Below the pieces are notes generated by a model. The model saw only the letters and a program-made list of their open reading frames with translations. It had not been told where the DNA came from and searched no databases. Source: Acidimicrobiaceae bacterium (GTDB lineage: Bacteria > Actinomycetota > Acidimicrobiia > Acidimicrobiales > UBA8592). From it: a stretch of DNA of 64,000 bases. The position numbers and the translations under genes are program-made. The stretch is taken from assembly GCA_024641655.1 (NCBI GenBank), contig JAHECR010000002.1:82191-146190 (forward strand), read 5' to 3'. Positions 52,468-60,652 of the stretch are shown here, one piece after another (the stretch's first letter is position 1; each line of letters begins with the position of its first letter).

Positions 52468-52646
52468 GGGAAAACACTCTCCTGTTCACGGATCCCTGCT
52501 GAGGATCGCTCTTCATGACTCATGTGCGCGGAATTCCTACTCAGGGAACTCCGACTGACGGAAATCGGCAACGGCGGCGTCGATACCGCGATCGAGCGGA
52601 ACGACACGGCCTCCCACGCGCGTACCGGCGGCGCGCGGCGCCCCGG

Positions 52647-53852
52647 CTACGGGGTGAAGACGGGCAAATGCTCCCAGCCGCGGACGGTCGACGTGTGGGC
52701 TTGCACTGCGTTGTCCCAGTCGATCTCCCACTCGGGGAACCGCTTCAGCACCTCCTCGAGAGCGACACGGCCCTCGAGGCGGGCGAGGTGACTGCCCAGG
52801 CAGAAGTGGATCCCGTAGCCGAAGGTCAGGTGATGACCGATCTTGCGACGGATGTCGAACCGATCGGCATCCTCGAACTCGCGCTCGTCACGGTTGGCCG
52901 AGGCAGTGAGGAGCAACATGATGCTGCCCTCGGGCACCGTCTGGCCGTAGTGCTCGACGTCCTTGGTCACGTAGCGTGCTTGCACGGGTGAGGGGGCCTC
53001 AAAGCGAAGCAGCTCCTCGATGGCGTTGGGGATGAGCGAGGGGTCAGCGGCCAGTTCGCGTCGCTGATCGGGGTTGTCTGCGAGCACTTTGCCGGTCCAG
53101 CCGATCAACCGCGTGGTCGTCTCGTTGCCTGCTCCGGCGAGCAGCCCGACGTATCCGAGGACCTCCTCACGAGTCAGCGTGCGTACGACGCCGGTGTGGT
53201 CCTCGAACTCCGTGTGGAGCAACGCGCTCATCAGATCGTCGGACGGGTTCTCGGTGCGGTAGTCGAGGTAGTCCTCGAATGCCTCGTTGTACAGACCGAG
53301 ACCGTACTCCTCTTGGCGGACGGGTATGGACTGGTCGTCTTCGAGATGGAAGCCCTCGTCGATGCGGTCGCGGATGGCTTCCTGGTCCTCCTCGGGGATC
53401 CCGAGAAGCATGCCGATCGTCCGCATCGGCATCTGCGAGCCAAGGTGGTCGATGAAGTCGAAGCCGCCGGAACCGACGAGGGGGTCGAGGCTCCGGGCGC
53501 AGAACTCGCGGACCTTGGGCTCGATCGCCAGCATCTTCTTGGGGGTGAACACCCGCGACAGCAGCCCGCGGTGCACGTCGTGGGTCGGGGGGTCCTCGAA
53601 CAAGATGCTGCCCGGCGGTATCTCGAGACCAGCCTTGATGAGCTCGAGCACCGACCCCTTGCCCGAGATGTAGGTCGGCCAGTCCACCGAACAACGTTCG
53701 ACGTCTTCGAACCGGCTGAGCGCGTAGAAGTCGTGCTTGTCGTTGTAGTAGAGGGGAGCCTCGTCGCGCATCCGCTTCCACGTCGGATACGGGTCGGTGT
53801 CGATCTCGAAGTTGTACGGGTCGTAGTAGAGATCGTCGGGCTGGTCGGTCAT
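52647..53852 (-). CDS. Cytochrome P450
   Basis: 401 residues, soluble bacterial size. I-helix oxygen-activation motif AGNETT (241-246), ExxR at 280-283, heme loop FGYGIHFCLGSHLA with ligand Cys351. Class I type needing a ferredoxin, and no ferredoxin gene is adjacent. Strong GAGGAGG ribosome site and a canonical promoter upstream. In a cluster with amidohydrolases and an LLM oxidoreductase, so probably oxidises the cluster substrate. Confidence 0.95.
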   Translation of the reverse strand: MTDQPDDLYYDPYNFEIDTDPYPTWKRMRDEAPLYYNDKHDFYALSRFEDVERCSVDWPTYISGKGSVLELIKAGLEIPPGSILFEDPPTHDVHRGLLSRVFTPKKMLAIEPKVREFCARSLDPLVGSGGFDFIDHLGSQMPMRTIGMLLGIPEEDQEAIRDRIDEGFHLEDDQSIPVRQEEYGLGLYNEAFEDYLDYRTENPSDDLMSALLHTEFEDHTGVVRTLTREEVLGYVGLLAGAGNETTTRLIGWTGKVLADNPDQRRELAADPSLIPNAIEELLRFEAPSPVQARYVTKDVEHYGQTVPEGSIMLLLTASANRDEREFEDADRFDIRRKIGHHLTFGYGIHFCLGSHLARLEGRVALEEVLKRFPEWEIDWDNAVQAHTSTVRGWEHLPVFTP

Positions 53853-53921
53853 TGATCCTCCTCGTGAGGCCACCCCTCGAGATCTGGCACTACGGTCCCG
53901 ATCCGGCAGCCGGATGAAAAT

Positions 53922-53950
53922 ACGCTAGCTATTTCGGTGGGATCGGACAA
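53922..53950 (-). promoter_or_regulatory. Promoter of the P450 gene
   Basis: On the minus strand, -35 TTGTCC (53945-53950), 17-base spacer, -10 TAGCGT (53922-53927), about 70 bases before the ATG. The -10 lies in AAATAGCTAGCGTATTT, an imperfect AT-rich palindrome resembling the sequence around the -10 of the amidohydrolase at 55340-56584. Confidence 0.55.
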
Positions 53951-53986
53951 GCGTCGACTAGCCGACCGCGGCTCCATCTCGGCCTC

Positions 53987-54022
53987 GTGCATCCCCGACC
54001 ACCGATGCTCCCGGGGATGCAC
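53987..54022 (-). terminator. Perfect 11-bp hairpin after the amidohydrolase at 54031
   Basis: GTGCATCCCCG (53987-53997) and CGGGGATGCAC (54012-54022) pair perfectly around a 14-base loop, starting 8 bases past the stop of the minus-strand amidohydrolase. No T-run. It separates the amidohydrolases from the P450 promoter. Confidence 0.55.
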
Positions 54023-54030
54023 CTGCCCCC

Positions 54031-55296
54031 TCAGACCAGGCCGATCCCTGCCGCTTCGTTTCGCCGGCGCCACTGCTCCTTGGGCATGCGGGTCGTGTCG
54101 ACATCGGTCGCCAGGGCACGCAGAGCCCCCACGGTGGCCTGCTCCTGGGCGAGGTGCGCGAACGGATTCCAGTCGAAGAACCGGGAAGCGTTCTGCCAGG
54201 TGATCTTGTGGATCTCCTCATCGGCGACCTGCGCATCCTGCAGCTCGCTCCAGAGCACCTCGGGCGACTCGGGCCAGGTGGTGTCGGTGTGGGGGTAGTC
54301 GCACTCCCACGCCAGGATGTCGACGCCGATCTCGTGCCGCGCCTTCAGGCCGGCCTTGTCGGTGATGAAGCAGGCGAGCACGTGCTCACGGAACACCTCT
54401 GAGGGGAGCTTGCCGCCGAAGTCGTTGCCGATCCAGCTCTGGTTCTTGAAGTGCCGATCGGCGCGTTCGAGGTAGAACGGGATCCACCCGATCCCGCCCT
54501 CGGACAGCGCGACCTTCAAGGCCGGGAACTTCCGGAAGGTGGGGCCGAAGAGGAGATCCTGTGCCACCAGCATGGTGACCTGCGTCGGCAGCACGATCTG
54601 ATGGTCGATCGGCGCCTCGGGAGCGAGCTGGATCAGCCCGTAGGCGCCCCCGATGTGCAGGCACAGCACCATGCCCTCGTCGACGAGGGCGGCGAGCATG
54701 GGGTCCCAGTGACCCGACAAGAAGCTGGGCCACCCCTGCGCGTGAGGTGCCTCGAGGAACGAGATCGCGCGGCAACCCTTCGACGAAAGTCGCCGGACCT
54801 CGGCAACGGCGAGATCGACGTCCCACATCGGCACGATGCCCAGCGGGATGAACCGACCGGGATACGCGGCGCACCAATCGTCGATGTGCCAGTCGTTGTA
54901 CGCCTGGAGACAGGCCAGCGACAGCTCCTTGTCGGCAGCCTCGGTGAAGGTACGGGCATTGAAGCCCGCCATCGTCGGGAAGCACATCGAAGCGAGGATG
55001 CCGTTCACGTTCATGTCACGTATGCGCTCGTGTACGTCGAAGCAACCCGGACGCAGCTCGCTGAACGCGCCCGGGTTGAATCCCCACTGCTCACGGGGCC
55101 ACCCGACGGTCGCAGCCATGCCGAAGGGCGTCGTGGTGACCTGGTCCTGGAACACCCACTGGTCGATGCCGGCCTCGTTGCGCACGATCTTGGGAGCCCG
55201 GTCGCGCCACTTGGCGGGCAGGTGGTCGTCGTACATGCCCGGGGGCTCGATCGAGTGGTCGTCGATGCTCACCAGGATCATGTCGTTCATCTGCAT
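54031..55296 (-). CDS. Amidohydrolase family protein (COG2159), copy 2
   Basis: 421 residues. Metal motif SIDDHSIEPP (Asp12-Asp13-His14), central histidine in MVLCLHIGGAYG, C-terminal aspartate in AWECDYPHTDTTWP. LSEGGIGWIPFYLERAD before the last strand is a family hallmark. AAGGAGC precedes the ATG. It lies 43 bases after another amidohydrolase of the same family, probably co-transcribed. Confidence 0.88.
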   Translation of the reverse strand: MQMNDMILVSIDDHSIEPPGMYDDHLPAKWRDRAPKIVRNEAGIDQWVFQDQVTTTPFGMAATVGWPREQWGFNPGAFSELRPGCFDVHERIRDMNVNGILASMCFPTMAGFNARTFTEAADKELSLACLQAYNDWHIDDWCAAYPGRFIPLGIVPMWDVDLAVAEVRRLSSKGCRAISFLEAPHAQGWPSFLSGHWDPMLAALVDEGMVLCLHIGGAYGLIQLAPEAPIDHQIVLPTQVTMLVAQDLLFGPTFRKFPALKVALSEGGIGWIPFYLERADRHFKNQSWIGNDFGGKLPSEVFREHVLACFITDKAGLKARHEIGVDILAWECDYPHTDTTWPESPEVLWSELQDAQVADEEIHKITWQNASRFFDWNPFAHLAQEQATVGALRALATDVDTTRMPKEQWRRRNEAAGIGLV

Positions 55297-55339
55297 GGCC
55301 TTGCTCCTTCGATGGGGGTGTGGCTCGGTCGGCTCGGGC

Positions 55340-56584
55340 TCAGCTGGCGTACTGACCGACGCCAAGGGCCTTCTCGATGGAGCCACCCATGATGTAGGCC
55401 TGATCCTCGAGGGGGAGACCCGAGACGACCTCGGAGTAGGCCAACGGATCGGCCATGCCTTCGGGGTGCGGGAAGTCGGACCCGAACATGATGTGGTCCG
55501 CCGGGATGCCCATCTCGATCAGGCCCTTGGGGTCGGGCTCGTGGAAGGCATGGACGTAGATGTTGCGCTTGAAGATCTCGACGGGATCCTCGTCGAAGAG
55601 GACCGCAGACTTCTCCGACGCGCGCTGGCACTTCTCGAAGAACGGGCGGATCCAGTTGCTCGAGAACTCGACCGGCATGAACTTCAGACCAGGGAACCTC
55701 GTGGCAAGGCCGTGGCCGATGATCGACGCCATCGCATCGACCAGGTTGTCCTTTTCCGATGCCAGCAGCTGGAACCCGGGGGTGCCGGCTCGCTGGAACG
55801 GGAGCATCTCGGTACCGATGCCCTCCCACTCGTTCGTGTACCGGGTGTAGCCGGAGTCGCCCGAGTGCTGGCCGACGACCAAGCCCAGCTCTTCGACCCG
55901 CTTCCAGAAGGGATCGAATTCCGGCAGCGCGAACGACTTGCGACCCTTCCAAGTCGGAACCGGCGCAACGCGGATGAGGAAGATGCGCGCGCCACGTTCG
56001 GCGACGAACTCCAGTTCCTCGACCGCTCGCTCGGGACCACACGCGAGGCTGACGATCGGCGTGGAGTAGAGCGCGTCGGCGTACGCGAAGCCCCAGTGCT
56101 CGTCCATCCACTGGTTGAGCGCGTGGATCGCTGCGCAGGCCGCATCGGGGTCGTCCCAGAGGCGCTCCTCGAGGACGCTGGCAAGCGTCGGCCACAGCAG
56201 CGTGCGATCGATGCCCATCTCCTTCATCAGCTGCAGCCGGGGCTCGGGGTCGAAGAACGCATCGATGCCGGGCATGGCCACGAACTTCCGGGGCTGGCCG
56301 ACGGCGCGGTCACCGAAGCCGCCACCGCCCTGGGTGATGTCCATACCGGACCCGCCGGGCACGGCCACCCGGGAGAAGGTCGGGTTGGGGATGTAGTTGC
56401 TGATCTTGTCGCGGATCGCGAGCTTGGTCCGGCCCTTGACCTCGACGTAGGTGATCAGCCCCTCGTACTCCTTCGGAAGGAACTTGGTGAAGGCTTCGGT
56501 GTTCTCGTACATGTGATTGTCGGCATCGAAGGTGGCGAACGGGAGTTCCCGGTGGGTCACCTGGATGTGCTCGAGATCGGTCAT
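55340..56584 (-). CDS. Amidohydrolase family protein (COG2159), copy 3
   Basis: 414 residues. TFDADNHMYEN (Asp20, Asp22, His24), central GQHSGDSGY, and FGSDFPHPEGMADP with the catalytic aspartate. A glycine-rich segment GGSGMDITQGGGGFGD near 77-92 is unusual. The ATG at 56584 follows AGGAGC. It has a canonical promoter 70 bases upstream and begins a transcript with the gene at 54031. Closest in text to the amidohydrolase at 23495. Confidence 0.88.
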   Translation of the reverse strand: MTDLEHIQVTHRELPFATFDADNHMYENTEAFTKFLPKEYEGLITYVEVKGRTKLAIRDKISNYIPNPTFSRVAVPGGSGMDITQGGGGFGDRAVGQPRKFVAMPGIDAFFDPEPRLQLMKEMGIDRTLLWPTLASVLEERLWDDPDAACAAIHALNQWMDEHWGFAYADALYSTPIVSLACGPERAVEELEFVAERGARIFLIRVAPVPTWKGRKSFALPEFDPFWKRVEELGLVVGQHSGDSGYTRYTNEWEGIGTEMLPFQRAGTPGFQLLASEKDNLVDAMASIIGHGLATRFPGLKFMPVEFSSNWIRPFFEKCQRASEKSAVLFDEDPVEIFKRNIYVHAFHEPDPKGLIEMGIPADHIMFGSDFPHPEGMADPLAYSEVVSGLPLEDQAYIMGGSIEKALGVGQYAS

Positions 56585-56655
56585 GGCGGTGCGTGCTCCT
56601 GGGCATCGACGGTGGGGGTGGTCTCGCCGCGTCGAGGTCGGCGCCGAGACCAAAC

Positions 56656-56685
56656 AAGCTAACTGCTTTGGAAGAGGCGCGTCAA
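56656..56685 (-). promoter_or_regulatory. Promoter of the amidohydrolase pair
   Basis: On the minus strand, -35 TTGACG (56680-56685), 18-base spacer, -10 TAGCTT (56656-56661). The surroundings AAAGCAGTTAGCTTGTTT resemble the P450 promoter, hinting at one shared regulator, perhaps the GntR protein encoded next door. Confidence 0.6.
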
Positions 56686-56733
56686 TGAGGGTTCCTGGCC
56701 GGCGCCGATCGGACGGGCGCCCACCTTCGGCAC

Positions 56734-57582
56734 TCAGGAAGGGGTCGACCGACCGTTGCTACCCGCGCCGCTCGATGCCGGGCGGCCGTACATCAGGGCG
56801 GCGTGCGCATGCACCCGCTCCTCGCGGGTCGACCCGATGGCATCGCCGACGGTGACCCCTTCGGCGAGACCCTCCAGGTGGGCCTGCAGAACCAGCGCCT
56901 GCTCCTCGAATGCGGCACGAGCTGCGCGATGGCGACCGGCGCGCATGTGCTGGAGCGCCCGCCTCCACGAGTCCGCGATGTCCTGTTCGGCTGCGACGGC
57001 GACCTGAAGATCATCGGCCGCCTCGGTGGCGGCCGCCAGCTCGCCTTCGATCACGTGGCGCAGGGCCGTCACGACGAGATGGTCGGTGGCGCTGCCGGCG
57101 AGCTCCACTGCGACCTCCGCTGTCGAGATCATGTGGAGGTAGAACGACGACACATCGCCGATGTGGCCCACGAGCGAGTCGACCTGAGTCTGCAAGGGTG
57201 TCAGATCGACCTCGGGCATGGAGGCGAGGCGCTCGACGGCAGCGGCGATGATGCGGTCACGCGCCGCCCACACGTCGGCGACGCCGACGTCGGAGATCTG
57301 GAGATAGACGCCGAGCGGTTGGGCCACCTTGTCGATGGAGAGCGAACGGACTTCAGGTCCACCACGCAGTCCGAGTCGCACGTGGATCAGGCCCTCGTTC
57401 TCGAGGATCCGCAGCGCTTCGCGCACCGTTGGTTTCGAGTAGCCGAGCTCCTCGGTGAGGTCGTTCTCCGAGGGGAGTGCGTCGCCGGGACGGAAGTCGC
57501 CGCGGGCAATGCGCCGGCGGAGCTCGTCGGCGATCGTCATCGACGCCTTCACGCGCGGCGTTCTGTTGGTTCGATGCGGCAT
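56734..57582 (-). CDS. GntR-family transcriptional regulator with FCD domain (FadR-like)
   Basis: 282 residues. Winged helix with LPSENDLTEELGYSKPTVREAL (37-58), then an all-helical FCD ligand-binding domain (about 95-245) with metal-site type residues in AARDRIIAAAVERL and FYLHMI. Usually a repressor released by an acid or acyl-CoA metabolite. Its position inside the cluster suggests control of the flanking amidohydrolase, LLM and P450 genes. The ATG at 57582 is 8 bases after TACCTT (leaderless); an internal ATG at 57540 is an alternative. Confidence 0.88.
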   Translation of the reverse strand: MPHRTNRTPRVKASMTIADELRRRIARGDFRPGDALPSENDLTEELGYSKPTVREALRILENEGLIHVRLGLRGGPEVRSLSIDKVAQPLGVYLQISDVGVADVWAARDRIIAAAVERLASMPEVDLTPLQTQVDSLVGHIGDVSSFYLHMISTAEVAVELAGSATDHLVVTALRHVIEGELAAATEAADDLQVAVAAEQDIADSWRRALQHMRAGRHRAARAAFEEQALVLQAHLEGLAEGVTVGDAIGSTREERVHAHAALMYGRPASSGAGSNGRSTPS

Positions 57583-57590
57583 CGACGTCG

Positions 57591-57596
57591 AAGGTA
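57591..57596 (-). promoter_or_regulatory. Leaderless -10 hexamer TACCTT
   Basis: TACCTT on the minus strand lies 8 bases before the ATG at 57582; no ribosome-binding site is seen there. Confidence 0.35.
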
Positions 57597-57643
57597 CCGG
57601 CTGGCGAACGAGCCTGCGTACCTGGCGTGACGCGCGGGCGCGT

Positions 57644-58489
57644 TCAGAGCCGCGCGATGACCTCATCGCCGAAGCGTCGGAAACCCTCGGCGGCCTCACG
57701 CGGGTGCGAGAACGGCGATACCAGCAGTCTGGTCACACCGGCATCCTCGTAGCGCCGAGCGTCGTCGACGGACTCGACCCGGGCACCCATGGTCACCTGG
57801 AACGGACCCGACCGACCGGCGTCCGCGCGCATCGCCATGATGCGCGCTATGTTCCCCGGGAGCGTCTCGAGCGTCTGTTGCATCGGGATCCAGCCATCGC
57901 CGAGCTCCGCGGCGCGCCGCATCGCCCGGGGCGAGTCCCCCCCGATGTGCATCGGCGGCCAGGGGCTCTGTGCCGGCTTGGGCAGGAAGCCGACCGGCTG
58001 GAAGCGGAAGAACTCCCCTTCGTGTTCGATGACGTCCTCGGTGAACAACCGTTGGATGATCTCGATCGACTCGTCGACACGGCCACCACGGGTGTCGAAC
58101 GGCAGCTCCATGGCCTCCCACTCCTGACGGAGCCAGCTCGACCCGATGCCGAACTCGATTCGGCCGCCCGACACGACGTCGAGCGTCGTGAGGGCCCGGG
58201 CGGTGACGATGGGGTGCCGCAGGCCGATGTTGTAGACGTTGGTTCCGAAACGCAAGGTGGAGGTCTGGGCCGCCATGGTGGCCATCTGCACCCAGGGATC
58301 GAACGCCGGGGTGGACGCCGAGATGGGCGGTTCACCCTCGTGGGGGGAGTTGGGCTCGCCGGTCATCGTCACCGGCATGATGAGGTGTTCGGGCACCCAC
58401 ACCGATTCGAACCCGCCGTCCTCGGCGGCCTTGGCGAATTCGCCCCACCGGCGCGGGCCGGTCATCACGGTCGTACCAAAGGTGATCAA
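57644..58489 (-). CDS. LLM-class flavin/F420-dependent oxidoreductase, copy 3
   Basis: 281 residues. MITFGTTVMTGPRRWGEFAK, GFESVWVPEHLIMPVT, LRFGTNVYNIGLRHPIVTAR, DVVSGGRIEFGIGSSWLRQEW, MHIGGDSPRAMRRAAELGDGW. It starts with a rare TTG at 58489, supported by an AGGAGG 8 bases upstream that lies next to the stop of the preceding amidohydrolase (10-base gap). The two genes are therefore co-transcribed and probably act on the same compound. Confidence 0.88.
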   Translation of the reverse strand: MITFGTTVMTGPRRWGEFAKAAEDGGFESVWVPEHLIMPVTMTGEPNSPHEGEPPISASTPAFDPWVQMATMAAQTSTLRFGTNVYNIGLRHPIVTARALTTLDVVSGGRIEFGIGSSWLRQEWEAMELPFDTRGGRVDESIEIIQRLFTEDVIEHEGEFFRFQPVGFLPKPAQSPWPPMHIGGDSPRAMRRAAELGDGWIPMQQTLETLPGNIARIMAMRADAGRSGPFQVTMGARVESVDDARRYEDAGVTRLLVSPFSHPREAAEGFRRFGDEVIARL

Positions 58490-58499
58490 CGGAGTCCTC

Positions 58500-59669
58500 C
58501 TACAGCCGGTACAGCTTGGCGGCGTTGTCGCCCATGACCTTGTTCCGGGTCTCGGGACGCAGGGTGCTCATCTTCTCCGAGACCGTGTCCAGAGGTGTCG
58601 GGTACAAGCACGTGGGATGCGGGAAGTCGGTCTCGAACAGCACGTTGTCCTCGCCGACCTTGTCGAGCAGGCCCTGGACATCGCCCTGGTTCTTCTCGAA
58701 CCAGAACGTCGCATACCAATGATCCTTGAAGTACTCCGACGGCATCTTCGACAACTCGGCCGCCTGCACGGGAGCGTTCTCCCAGATCTCGTAGTCCATG
58801 GTCTCGAGCATGAACGGGATCCAACCGACGCCACTTTCGACCGACACCATCTTCAGCTTCGGGAACCGGTCGAAGATCCCGGCGTAGATGGTGTTGATGA
58901 GCACCCGGGCATTGTTGATGAACAGCATGGACCCGCCGATGGCGGGCTTCACGTACTCATGCTGCGACGCCCAGAAGTAGTTGCCGTAGAAGTTCATGGC
59001 CGTGAGGCTGGCACCGATGTGGAAGTGCACGGGCAGGTCCAGGTCGGCGCACACCTCCCAAAGGGGGTCCCAGGCGGCGCTGGCCAGGTCGGGAGAGCCG
59101 GCGTCTTGGGGATCCGACGTCATGTTCACGCCCCGAAGGCCCAGGCCGGCGCACCGCTCCGCCTCCCGAACCGACTCCTCGATGCTCCATGCGGGGAGCA
59201 CCGGCATCGGCAGGAAGCGGGTACCGGACCAATCCTGGAGCTCGGCCATCGCGTCGTTGTAGATCTCGATGCAGAGGCGCCGCAGCAACGGATCGGCCAC
59301 CGCATTGGCGAGGCCTTGACCGCCCAGGCCGATCGAGTTCGGGAACAGCACCTGGGCATGGACTCCGCACTCGTCCATGAGATCCAGCCGGGTCTGGGGA
59401 TCGAAGGCCGCCTTGTGGATCTTGTCGATGCCCCACACGATCATCGACTCGCTGAACGGGTGCTTACCGCCGTCACGATCGATCACCCCGCCGCCTCCGG
59501 CGAAGCCCAGGGGGTTGCCGTCGATCACCCAGGTGGGCTGACCGTCGATCGTCTCGACCCGGGGGACACGGTCCTCGTAGCCCTTCGGGGCCCGTTTCAC
59601 CCAGAGGTCGTGGGCCTCCGTCAGATGCGTGTCGGCGTCGACGACGCGTACTCCCTCAGCCAGCTCCAC
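58500..59669 (-). CDS. Amidohydrolase family protein (COG2159), copy 4
   Basis: 389 residues. VVDADTHLTEAHD (Asp11, Asp13, His15), central histidines in LPVHFHIGASL, ESGVGWIPFMLETMDYE, and C-terminal aspartate in LFETDFPHPTCLYP. GTG start after AAGGGGG. First gene of the minus-strand cluster and divergent from the alpha/beta hydrolase at 59763. Followed by the LLM oxidoreductase after 10 bases. Confidence 0.88.
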   Translation of the reverse strand: MELAEGVRVVDADTHLTEAHDLWVKRAPKGYEDRVPRVETIDGQPTWVIDGNPLGFAGGGGVIDRDGGKHPFSESMIVWGIDKIHKAAFDPQTRLDLMDECGVHAQVLFPNSIGLGGQGLANAVADPLLRRLCIEIYNDAMAELQDWSGTRFLPMPVLPAWSIEESVREAERCAGLGLRGVNMTSDPQDAGSPDLASAAWDPLWEVCADLDLPVHFHIGASLTAMNFYGNYFWASQHEYVKPAIGGSMLFINNARVLINTIYAGIFDRFPKLKMVSVESGVGWIPFMLETMDYEIWENAPVQAAELSKMPSEYFKDHWYATFWFEKNQGDVQGLLDKVGEDNVLFETDFPHPTCLYPTPLDTVSEKMSTLRPETRNKVMGDNAAKLYRL

Positions 59670-59762
59670 AAGAGCCCCCTTCGACGTGATCAGGCGAAAT
59701 CGCTAACCTCATCCCACCACGAGCGTGGACGAATGTCCACAAGGACCAGTCGGGAGACGAAC

Positions 59763-60620
59763 ATGCCGGTCGCAGAACTCGACGGGATCGAGATCGCCTA
59801 CGAGATCGTCGGCGAGGGCCAACCTTGGGTGATCACCCCGGGCGGTCGCTTCACCAAGGAGGTCGGTGGCCTGCCGGAGATGGCCCGGGCGTTGGCCGAT
59901 CAGGGGAACAAGGTGTTGACCTGGGACCGGCCGAACTGCGGGGCATCGTCGGTCGTGTTCGGAGGCCGCTCCGAGTCCGAGGTCCAGGCCGACGCGCTCG
60001 GCGACCTGCTCCGCCACCTCGACTTCGGTCCCACGGTCATCGTGGGTGGCTCGGGCGGCGCCCGGGTCTCGCTGCTGGCCGCAGCGCGCAATCCCGGTGT
60101 GACGGCGGGGCTTGCCATGTGGTGGATCAGCGGAGGGGTGCCGGGCTTGCTCAGTCTGGCCAACTACTACTGCATGCCCTCGGCCACCGCCGCCTGGCAC
60201 GGCGGCATGGAGGCGGTCGTCGAGCTGGATCAGTGGCAGGAGGTCCTCGAGGCAAACCCGAACAACCGCGCCCGGTTCCTCGGGTTCGACCGCCAGGAGT
60301 TCATCGACGTGATGGACCGCTGGATGCTCGCCTACTGCCCCTGTGACGACACGCTCGTGCCCGGCCTCGACGACGCCGACGTCGCAGGGCTGCAGGCGCC
60401 GATTCTCGTCTTCCGCAGCGGGACGACCGACCTCTCCCACACCCGGGCCACCTCGGAGCGCCTTGCCGCCAACCTGCCCGGCGCCGAGCTCGTCGAACCT
60501 CCCTGGGGCGACGACGAATGGAACGAGCGGTCCGCCCAAGCAGCAACGACCGGATCACTCTTCGTCCGCTGGCCACTGCTCGTCCCGCAGCTGATCGACT
60601 GGTCGAACGCGAAGATCTGA
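59763..60620 (+). CDS. Alpha/beta hydrolase
   Basis: 285 residues. LDGIEIAYEIVGEGQPWVIT start, oxyanion/NG-type turn TWDRPNCGASS, nucleophile elbow GGSGG with Ser97. A C-C pair in YCPCDDTLVP is unusual. GGGAG lies 7 bases before the ATG; an in-frame ATG 30 bases upstream lacks a ribosome site. Probably hydrolyses an ester, lactone or C-C bond in the pathway of the divergent amidohydrolase cluster. Confidence 0.87.
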   Translation: MPVAELDGIEIAYEIVGEGQPWVITPGGRFTKEVGGLPEMARALADQGNKVLTWDRPNCGASSVVFGGRSESEVQADALGDLLRHLDFGPTVIVGGSGGARVSLLAAARNPGVTAGLAMWWISGGVPGLLSLANYYCMPSATAAWHGGMEAVVELDQWQEVLEANPNNRARFLGFDRQEFIDVMDRWMLAYCPCDDTLVPGLDDADVAGLQAPILVFRSGTTDLSHTRATSERLAANLPGAELVEPPWGDDEWNERSAQAATTGSLFVRWPLLVPQLIDWSNAKI

Positions 60621-60652
60621 GATCGGTCGCGCCGCCGAGCGCTCAACCGCAC

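Noticed and set aside
58239..59762. Very long upstream extension of the alpha/beta hydrolase
   Set aside because: It is the antisense of the amidohydrolase and LLM genes; the ribosome site and fold both start at 59763.
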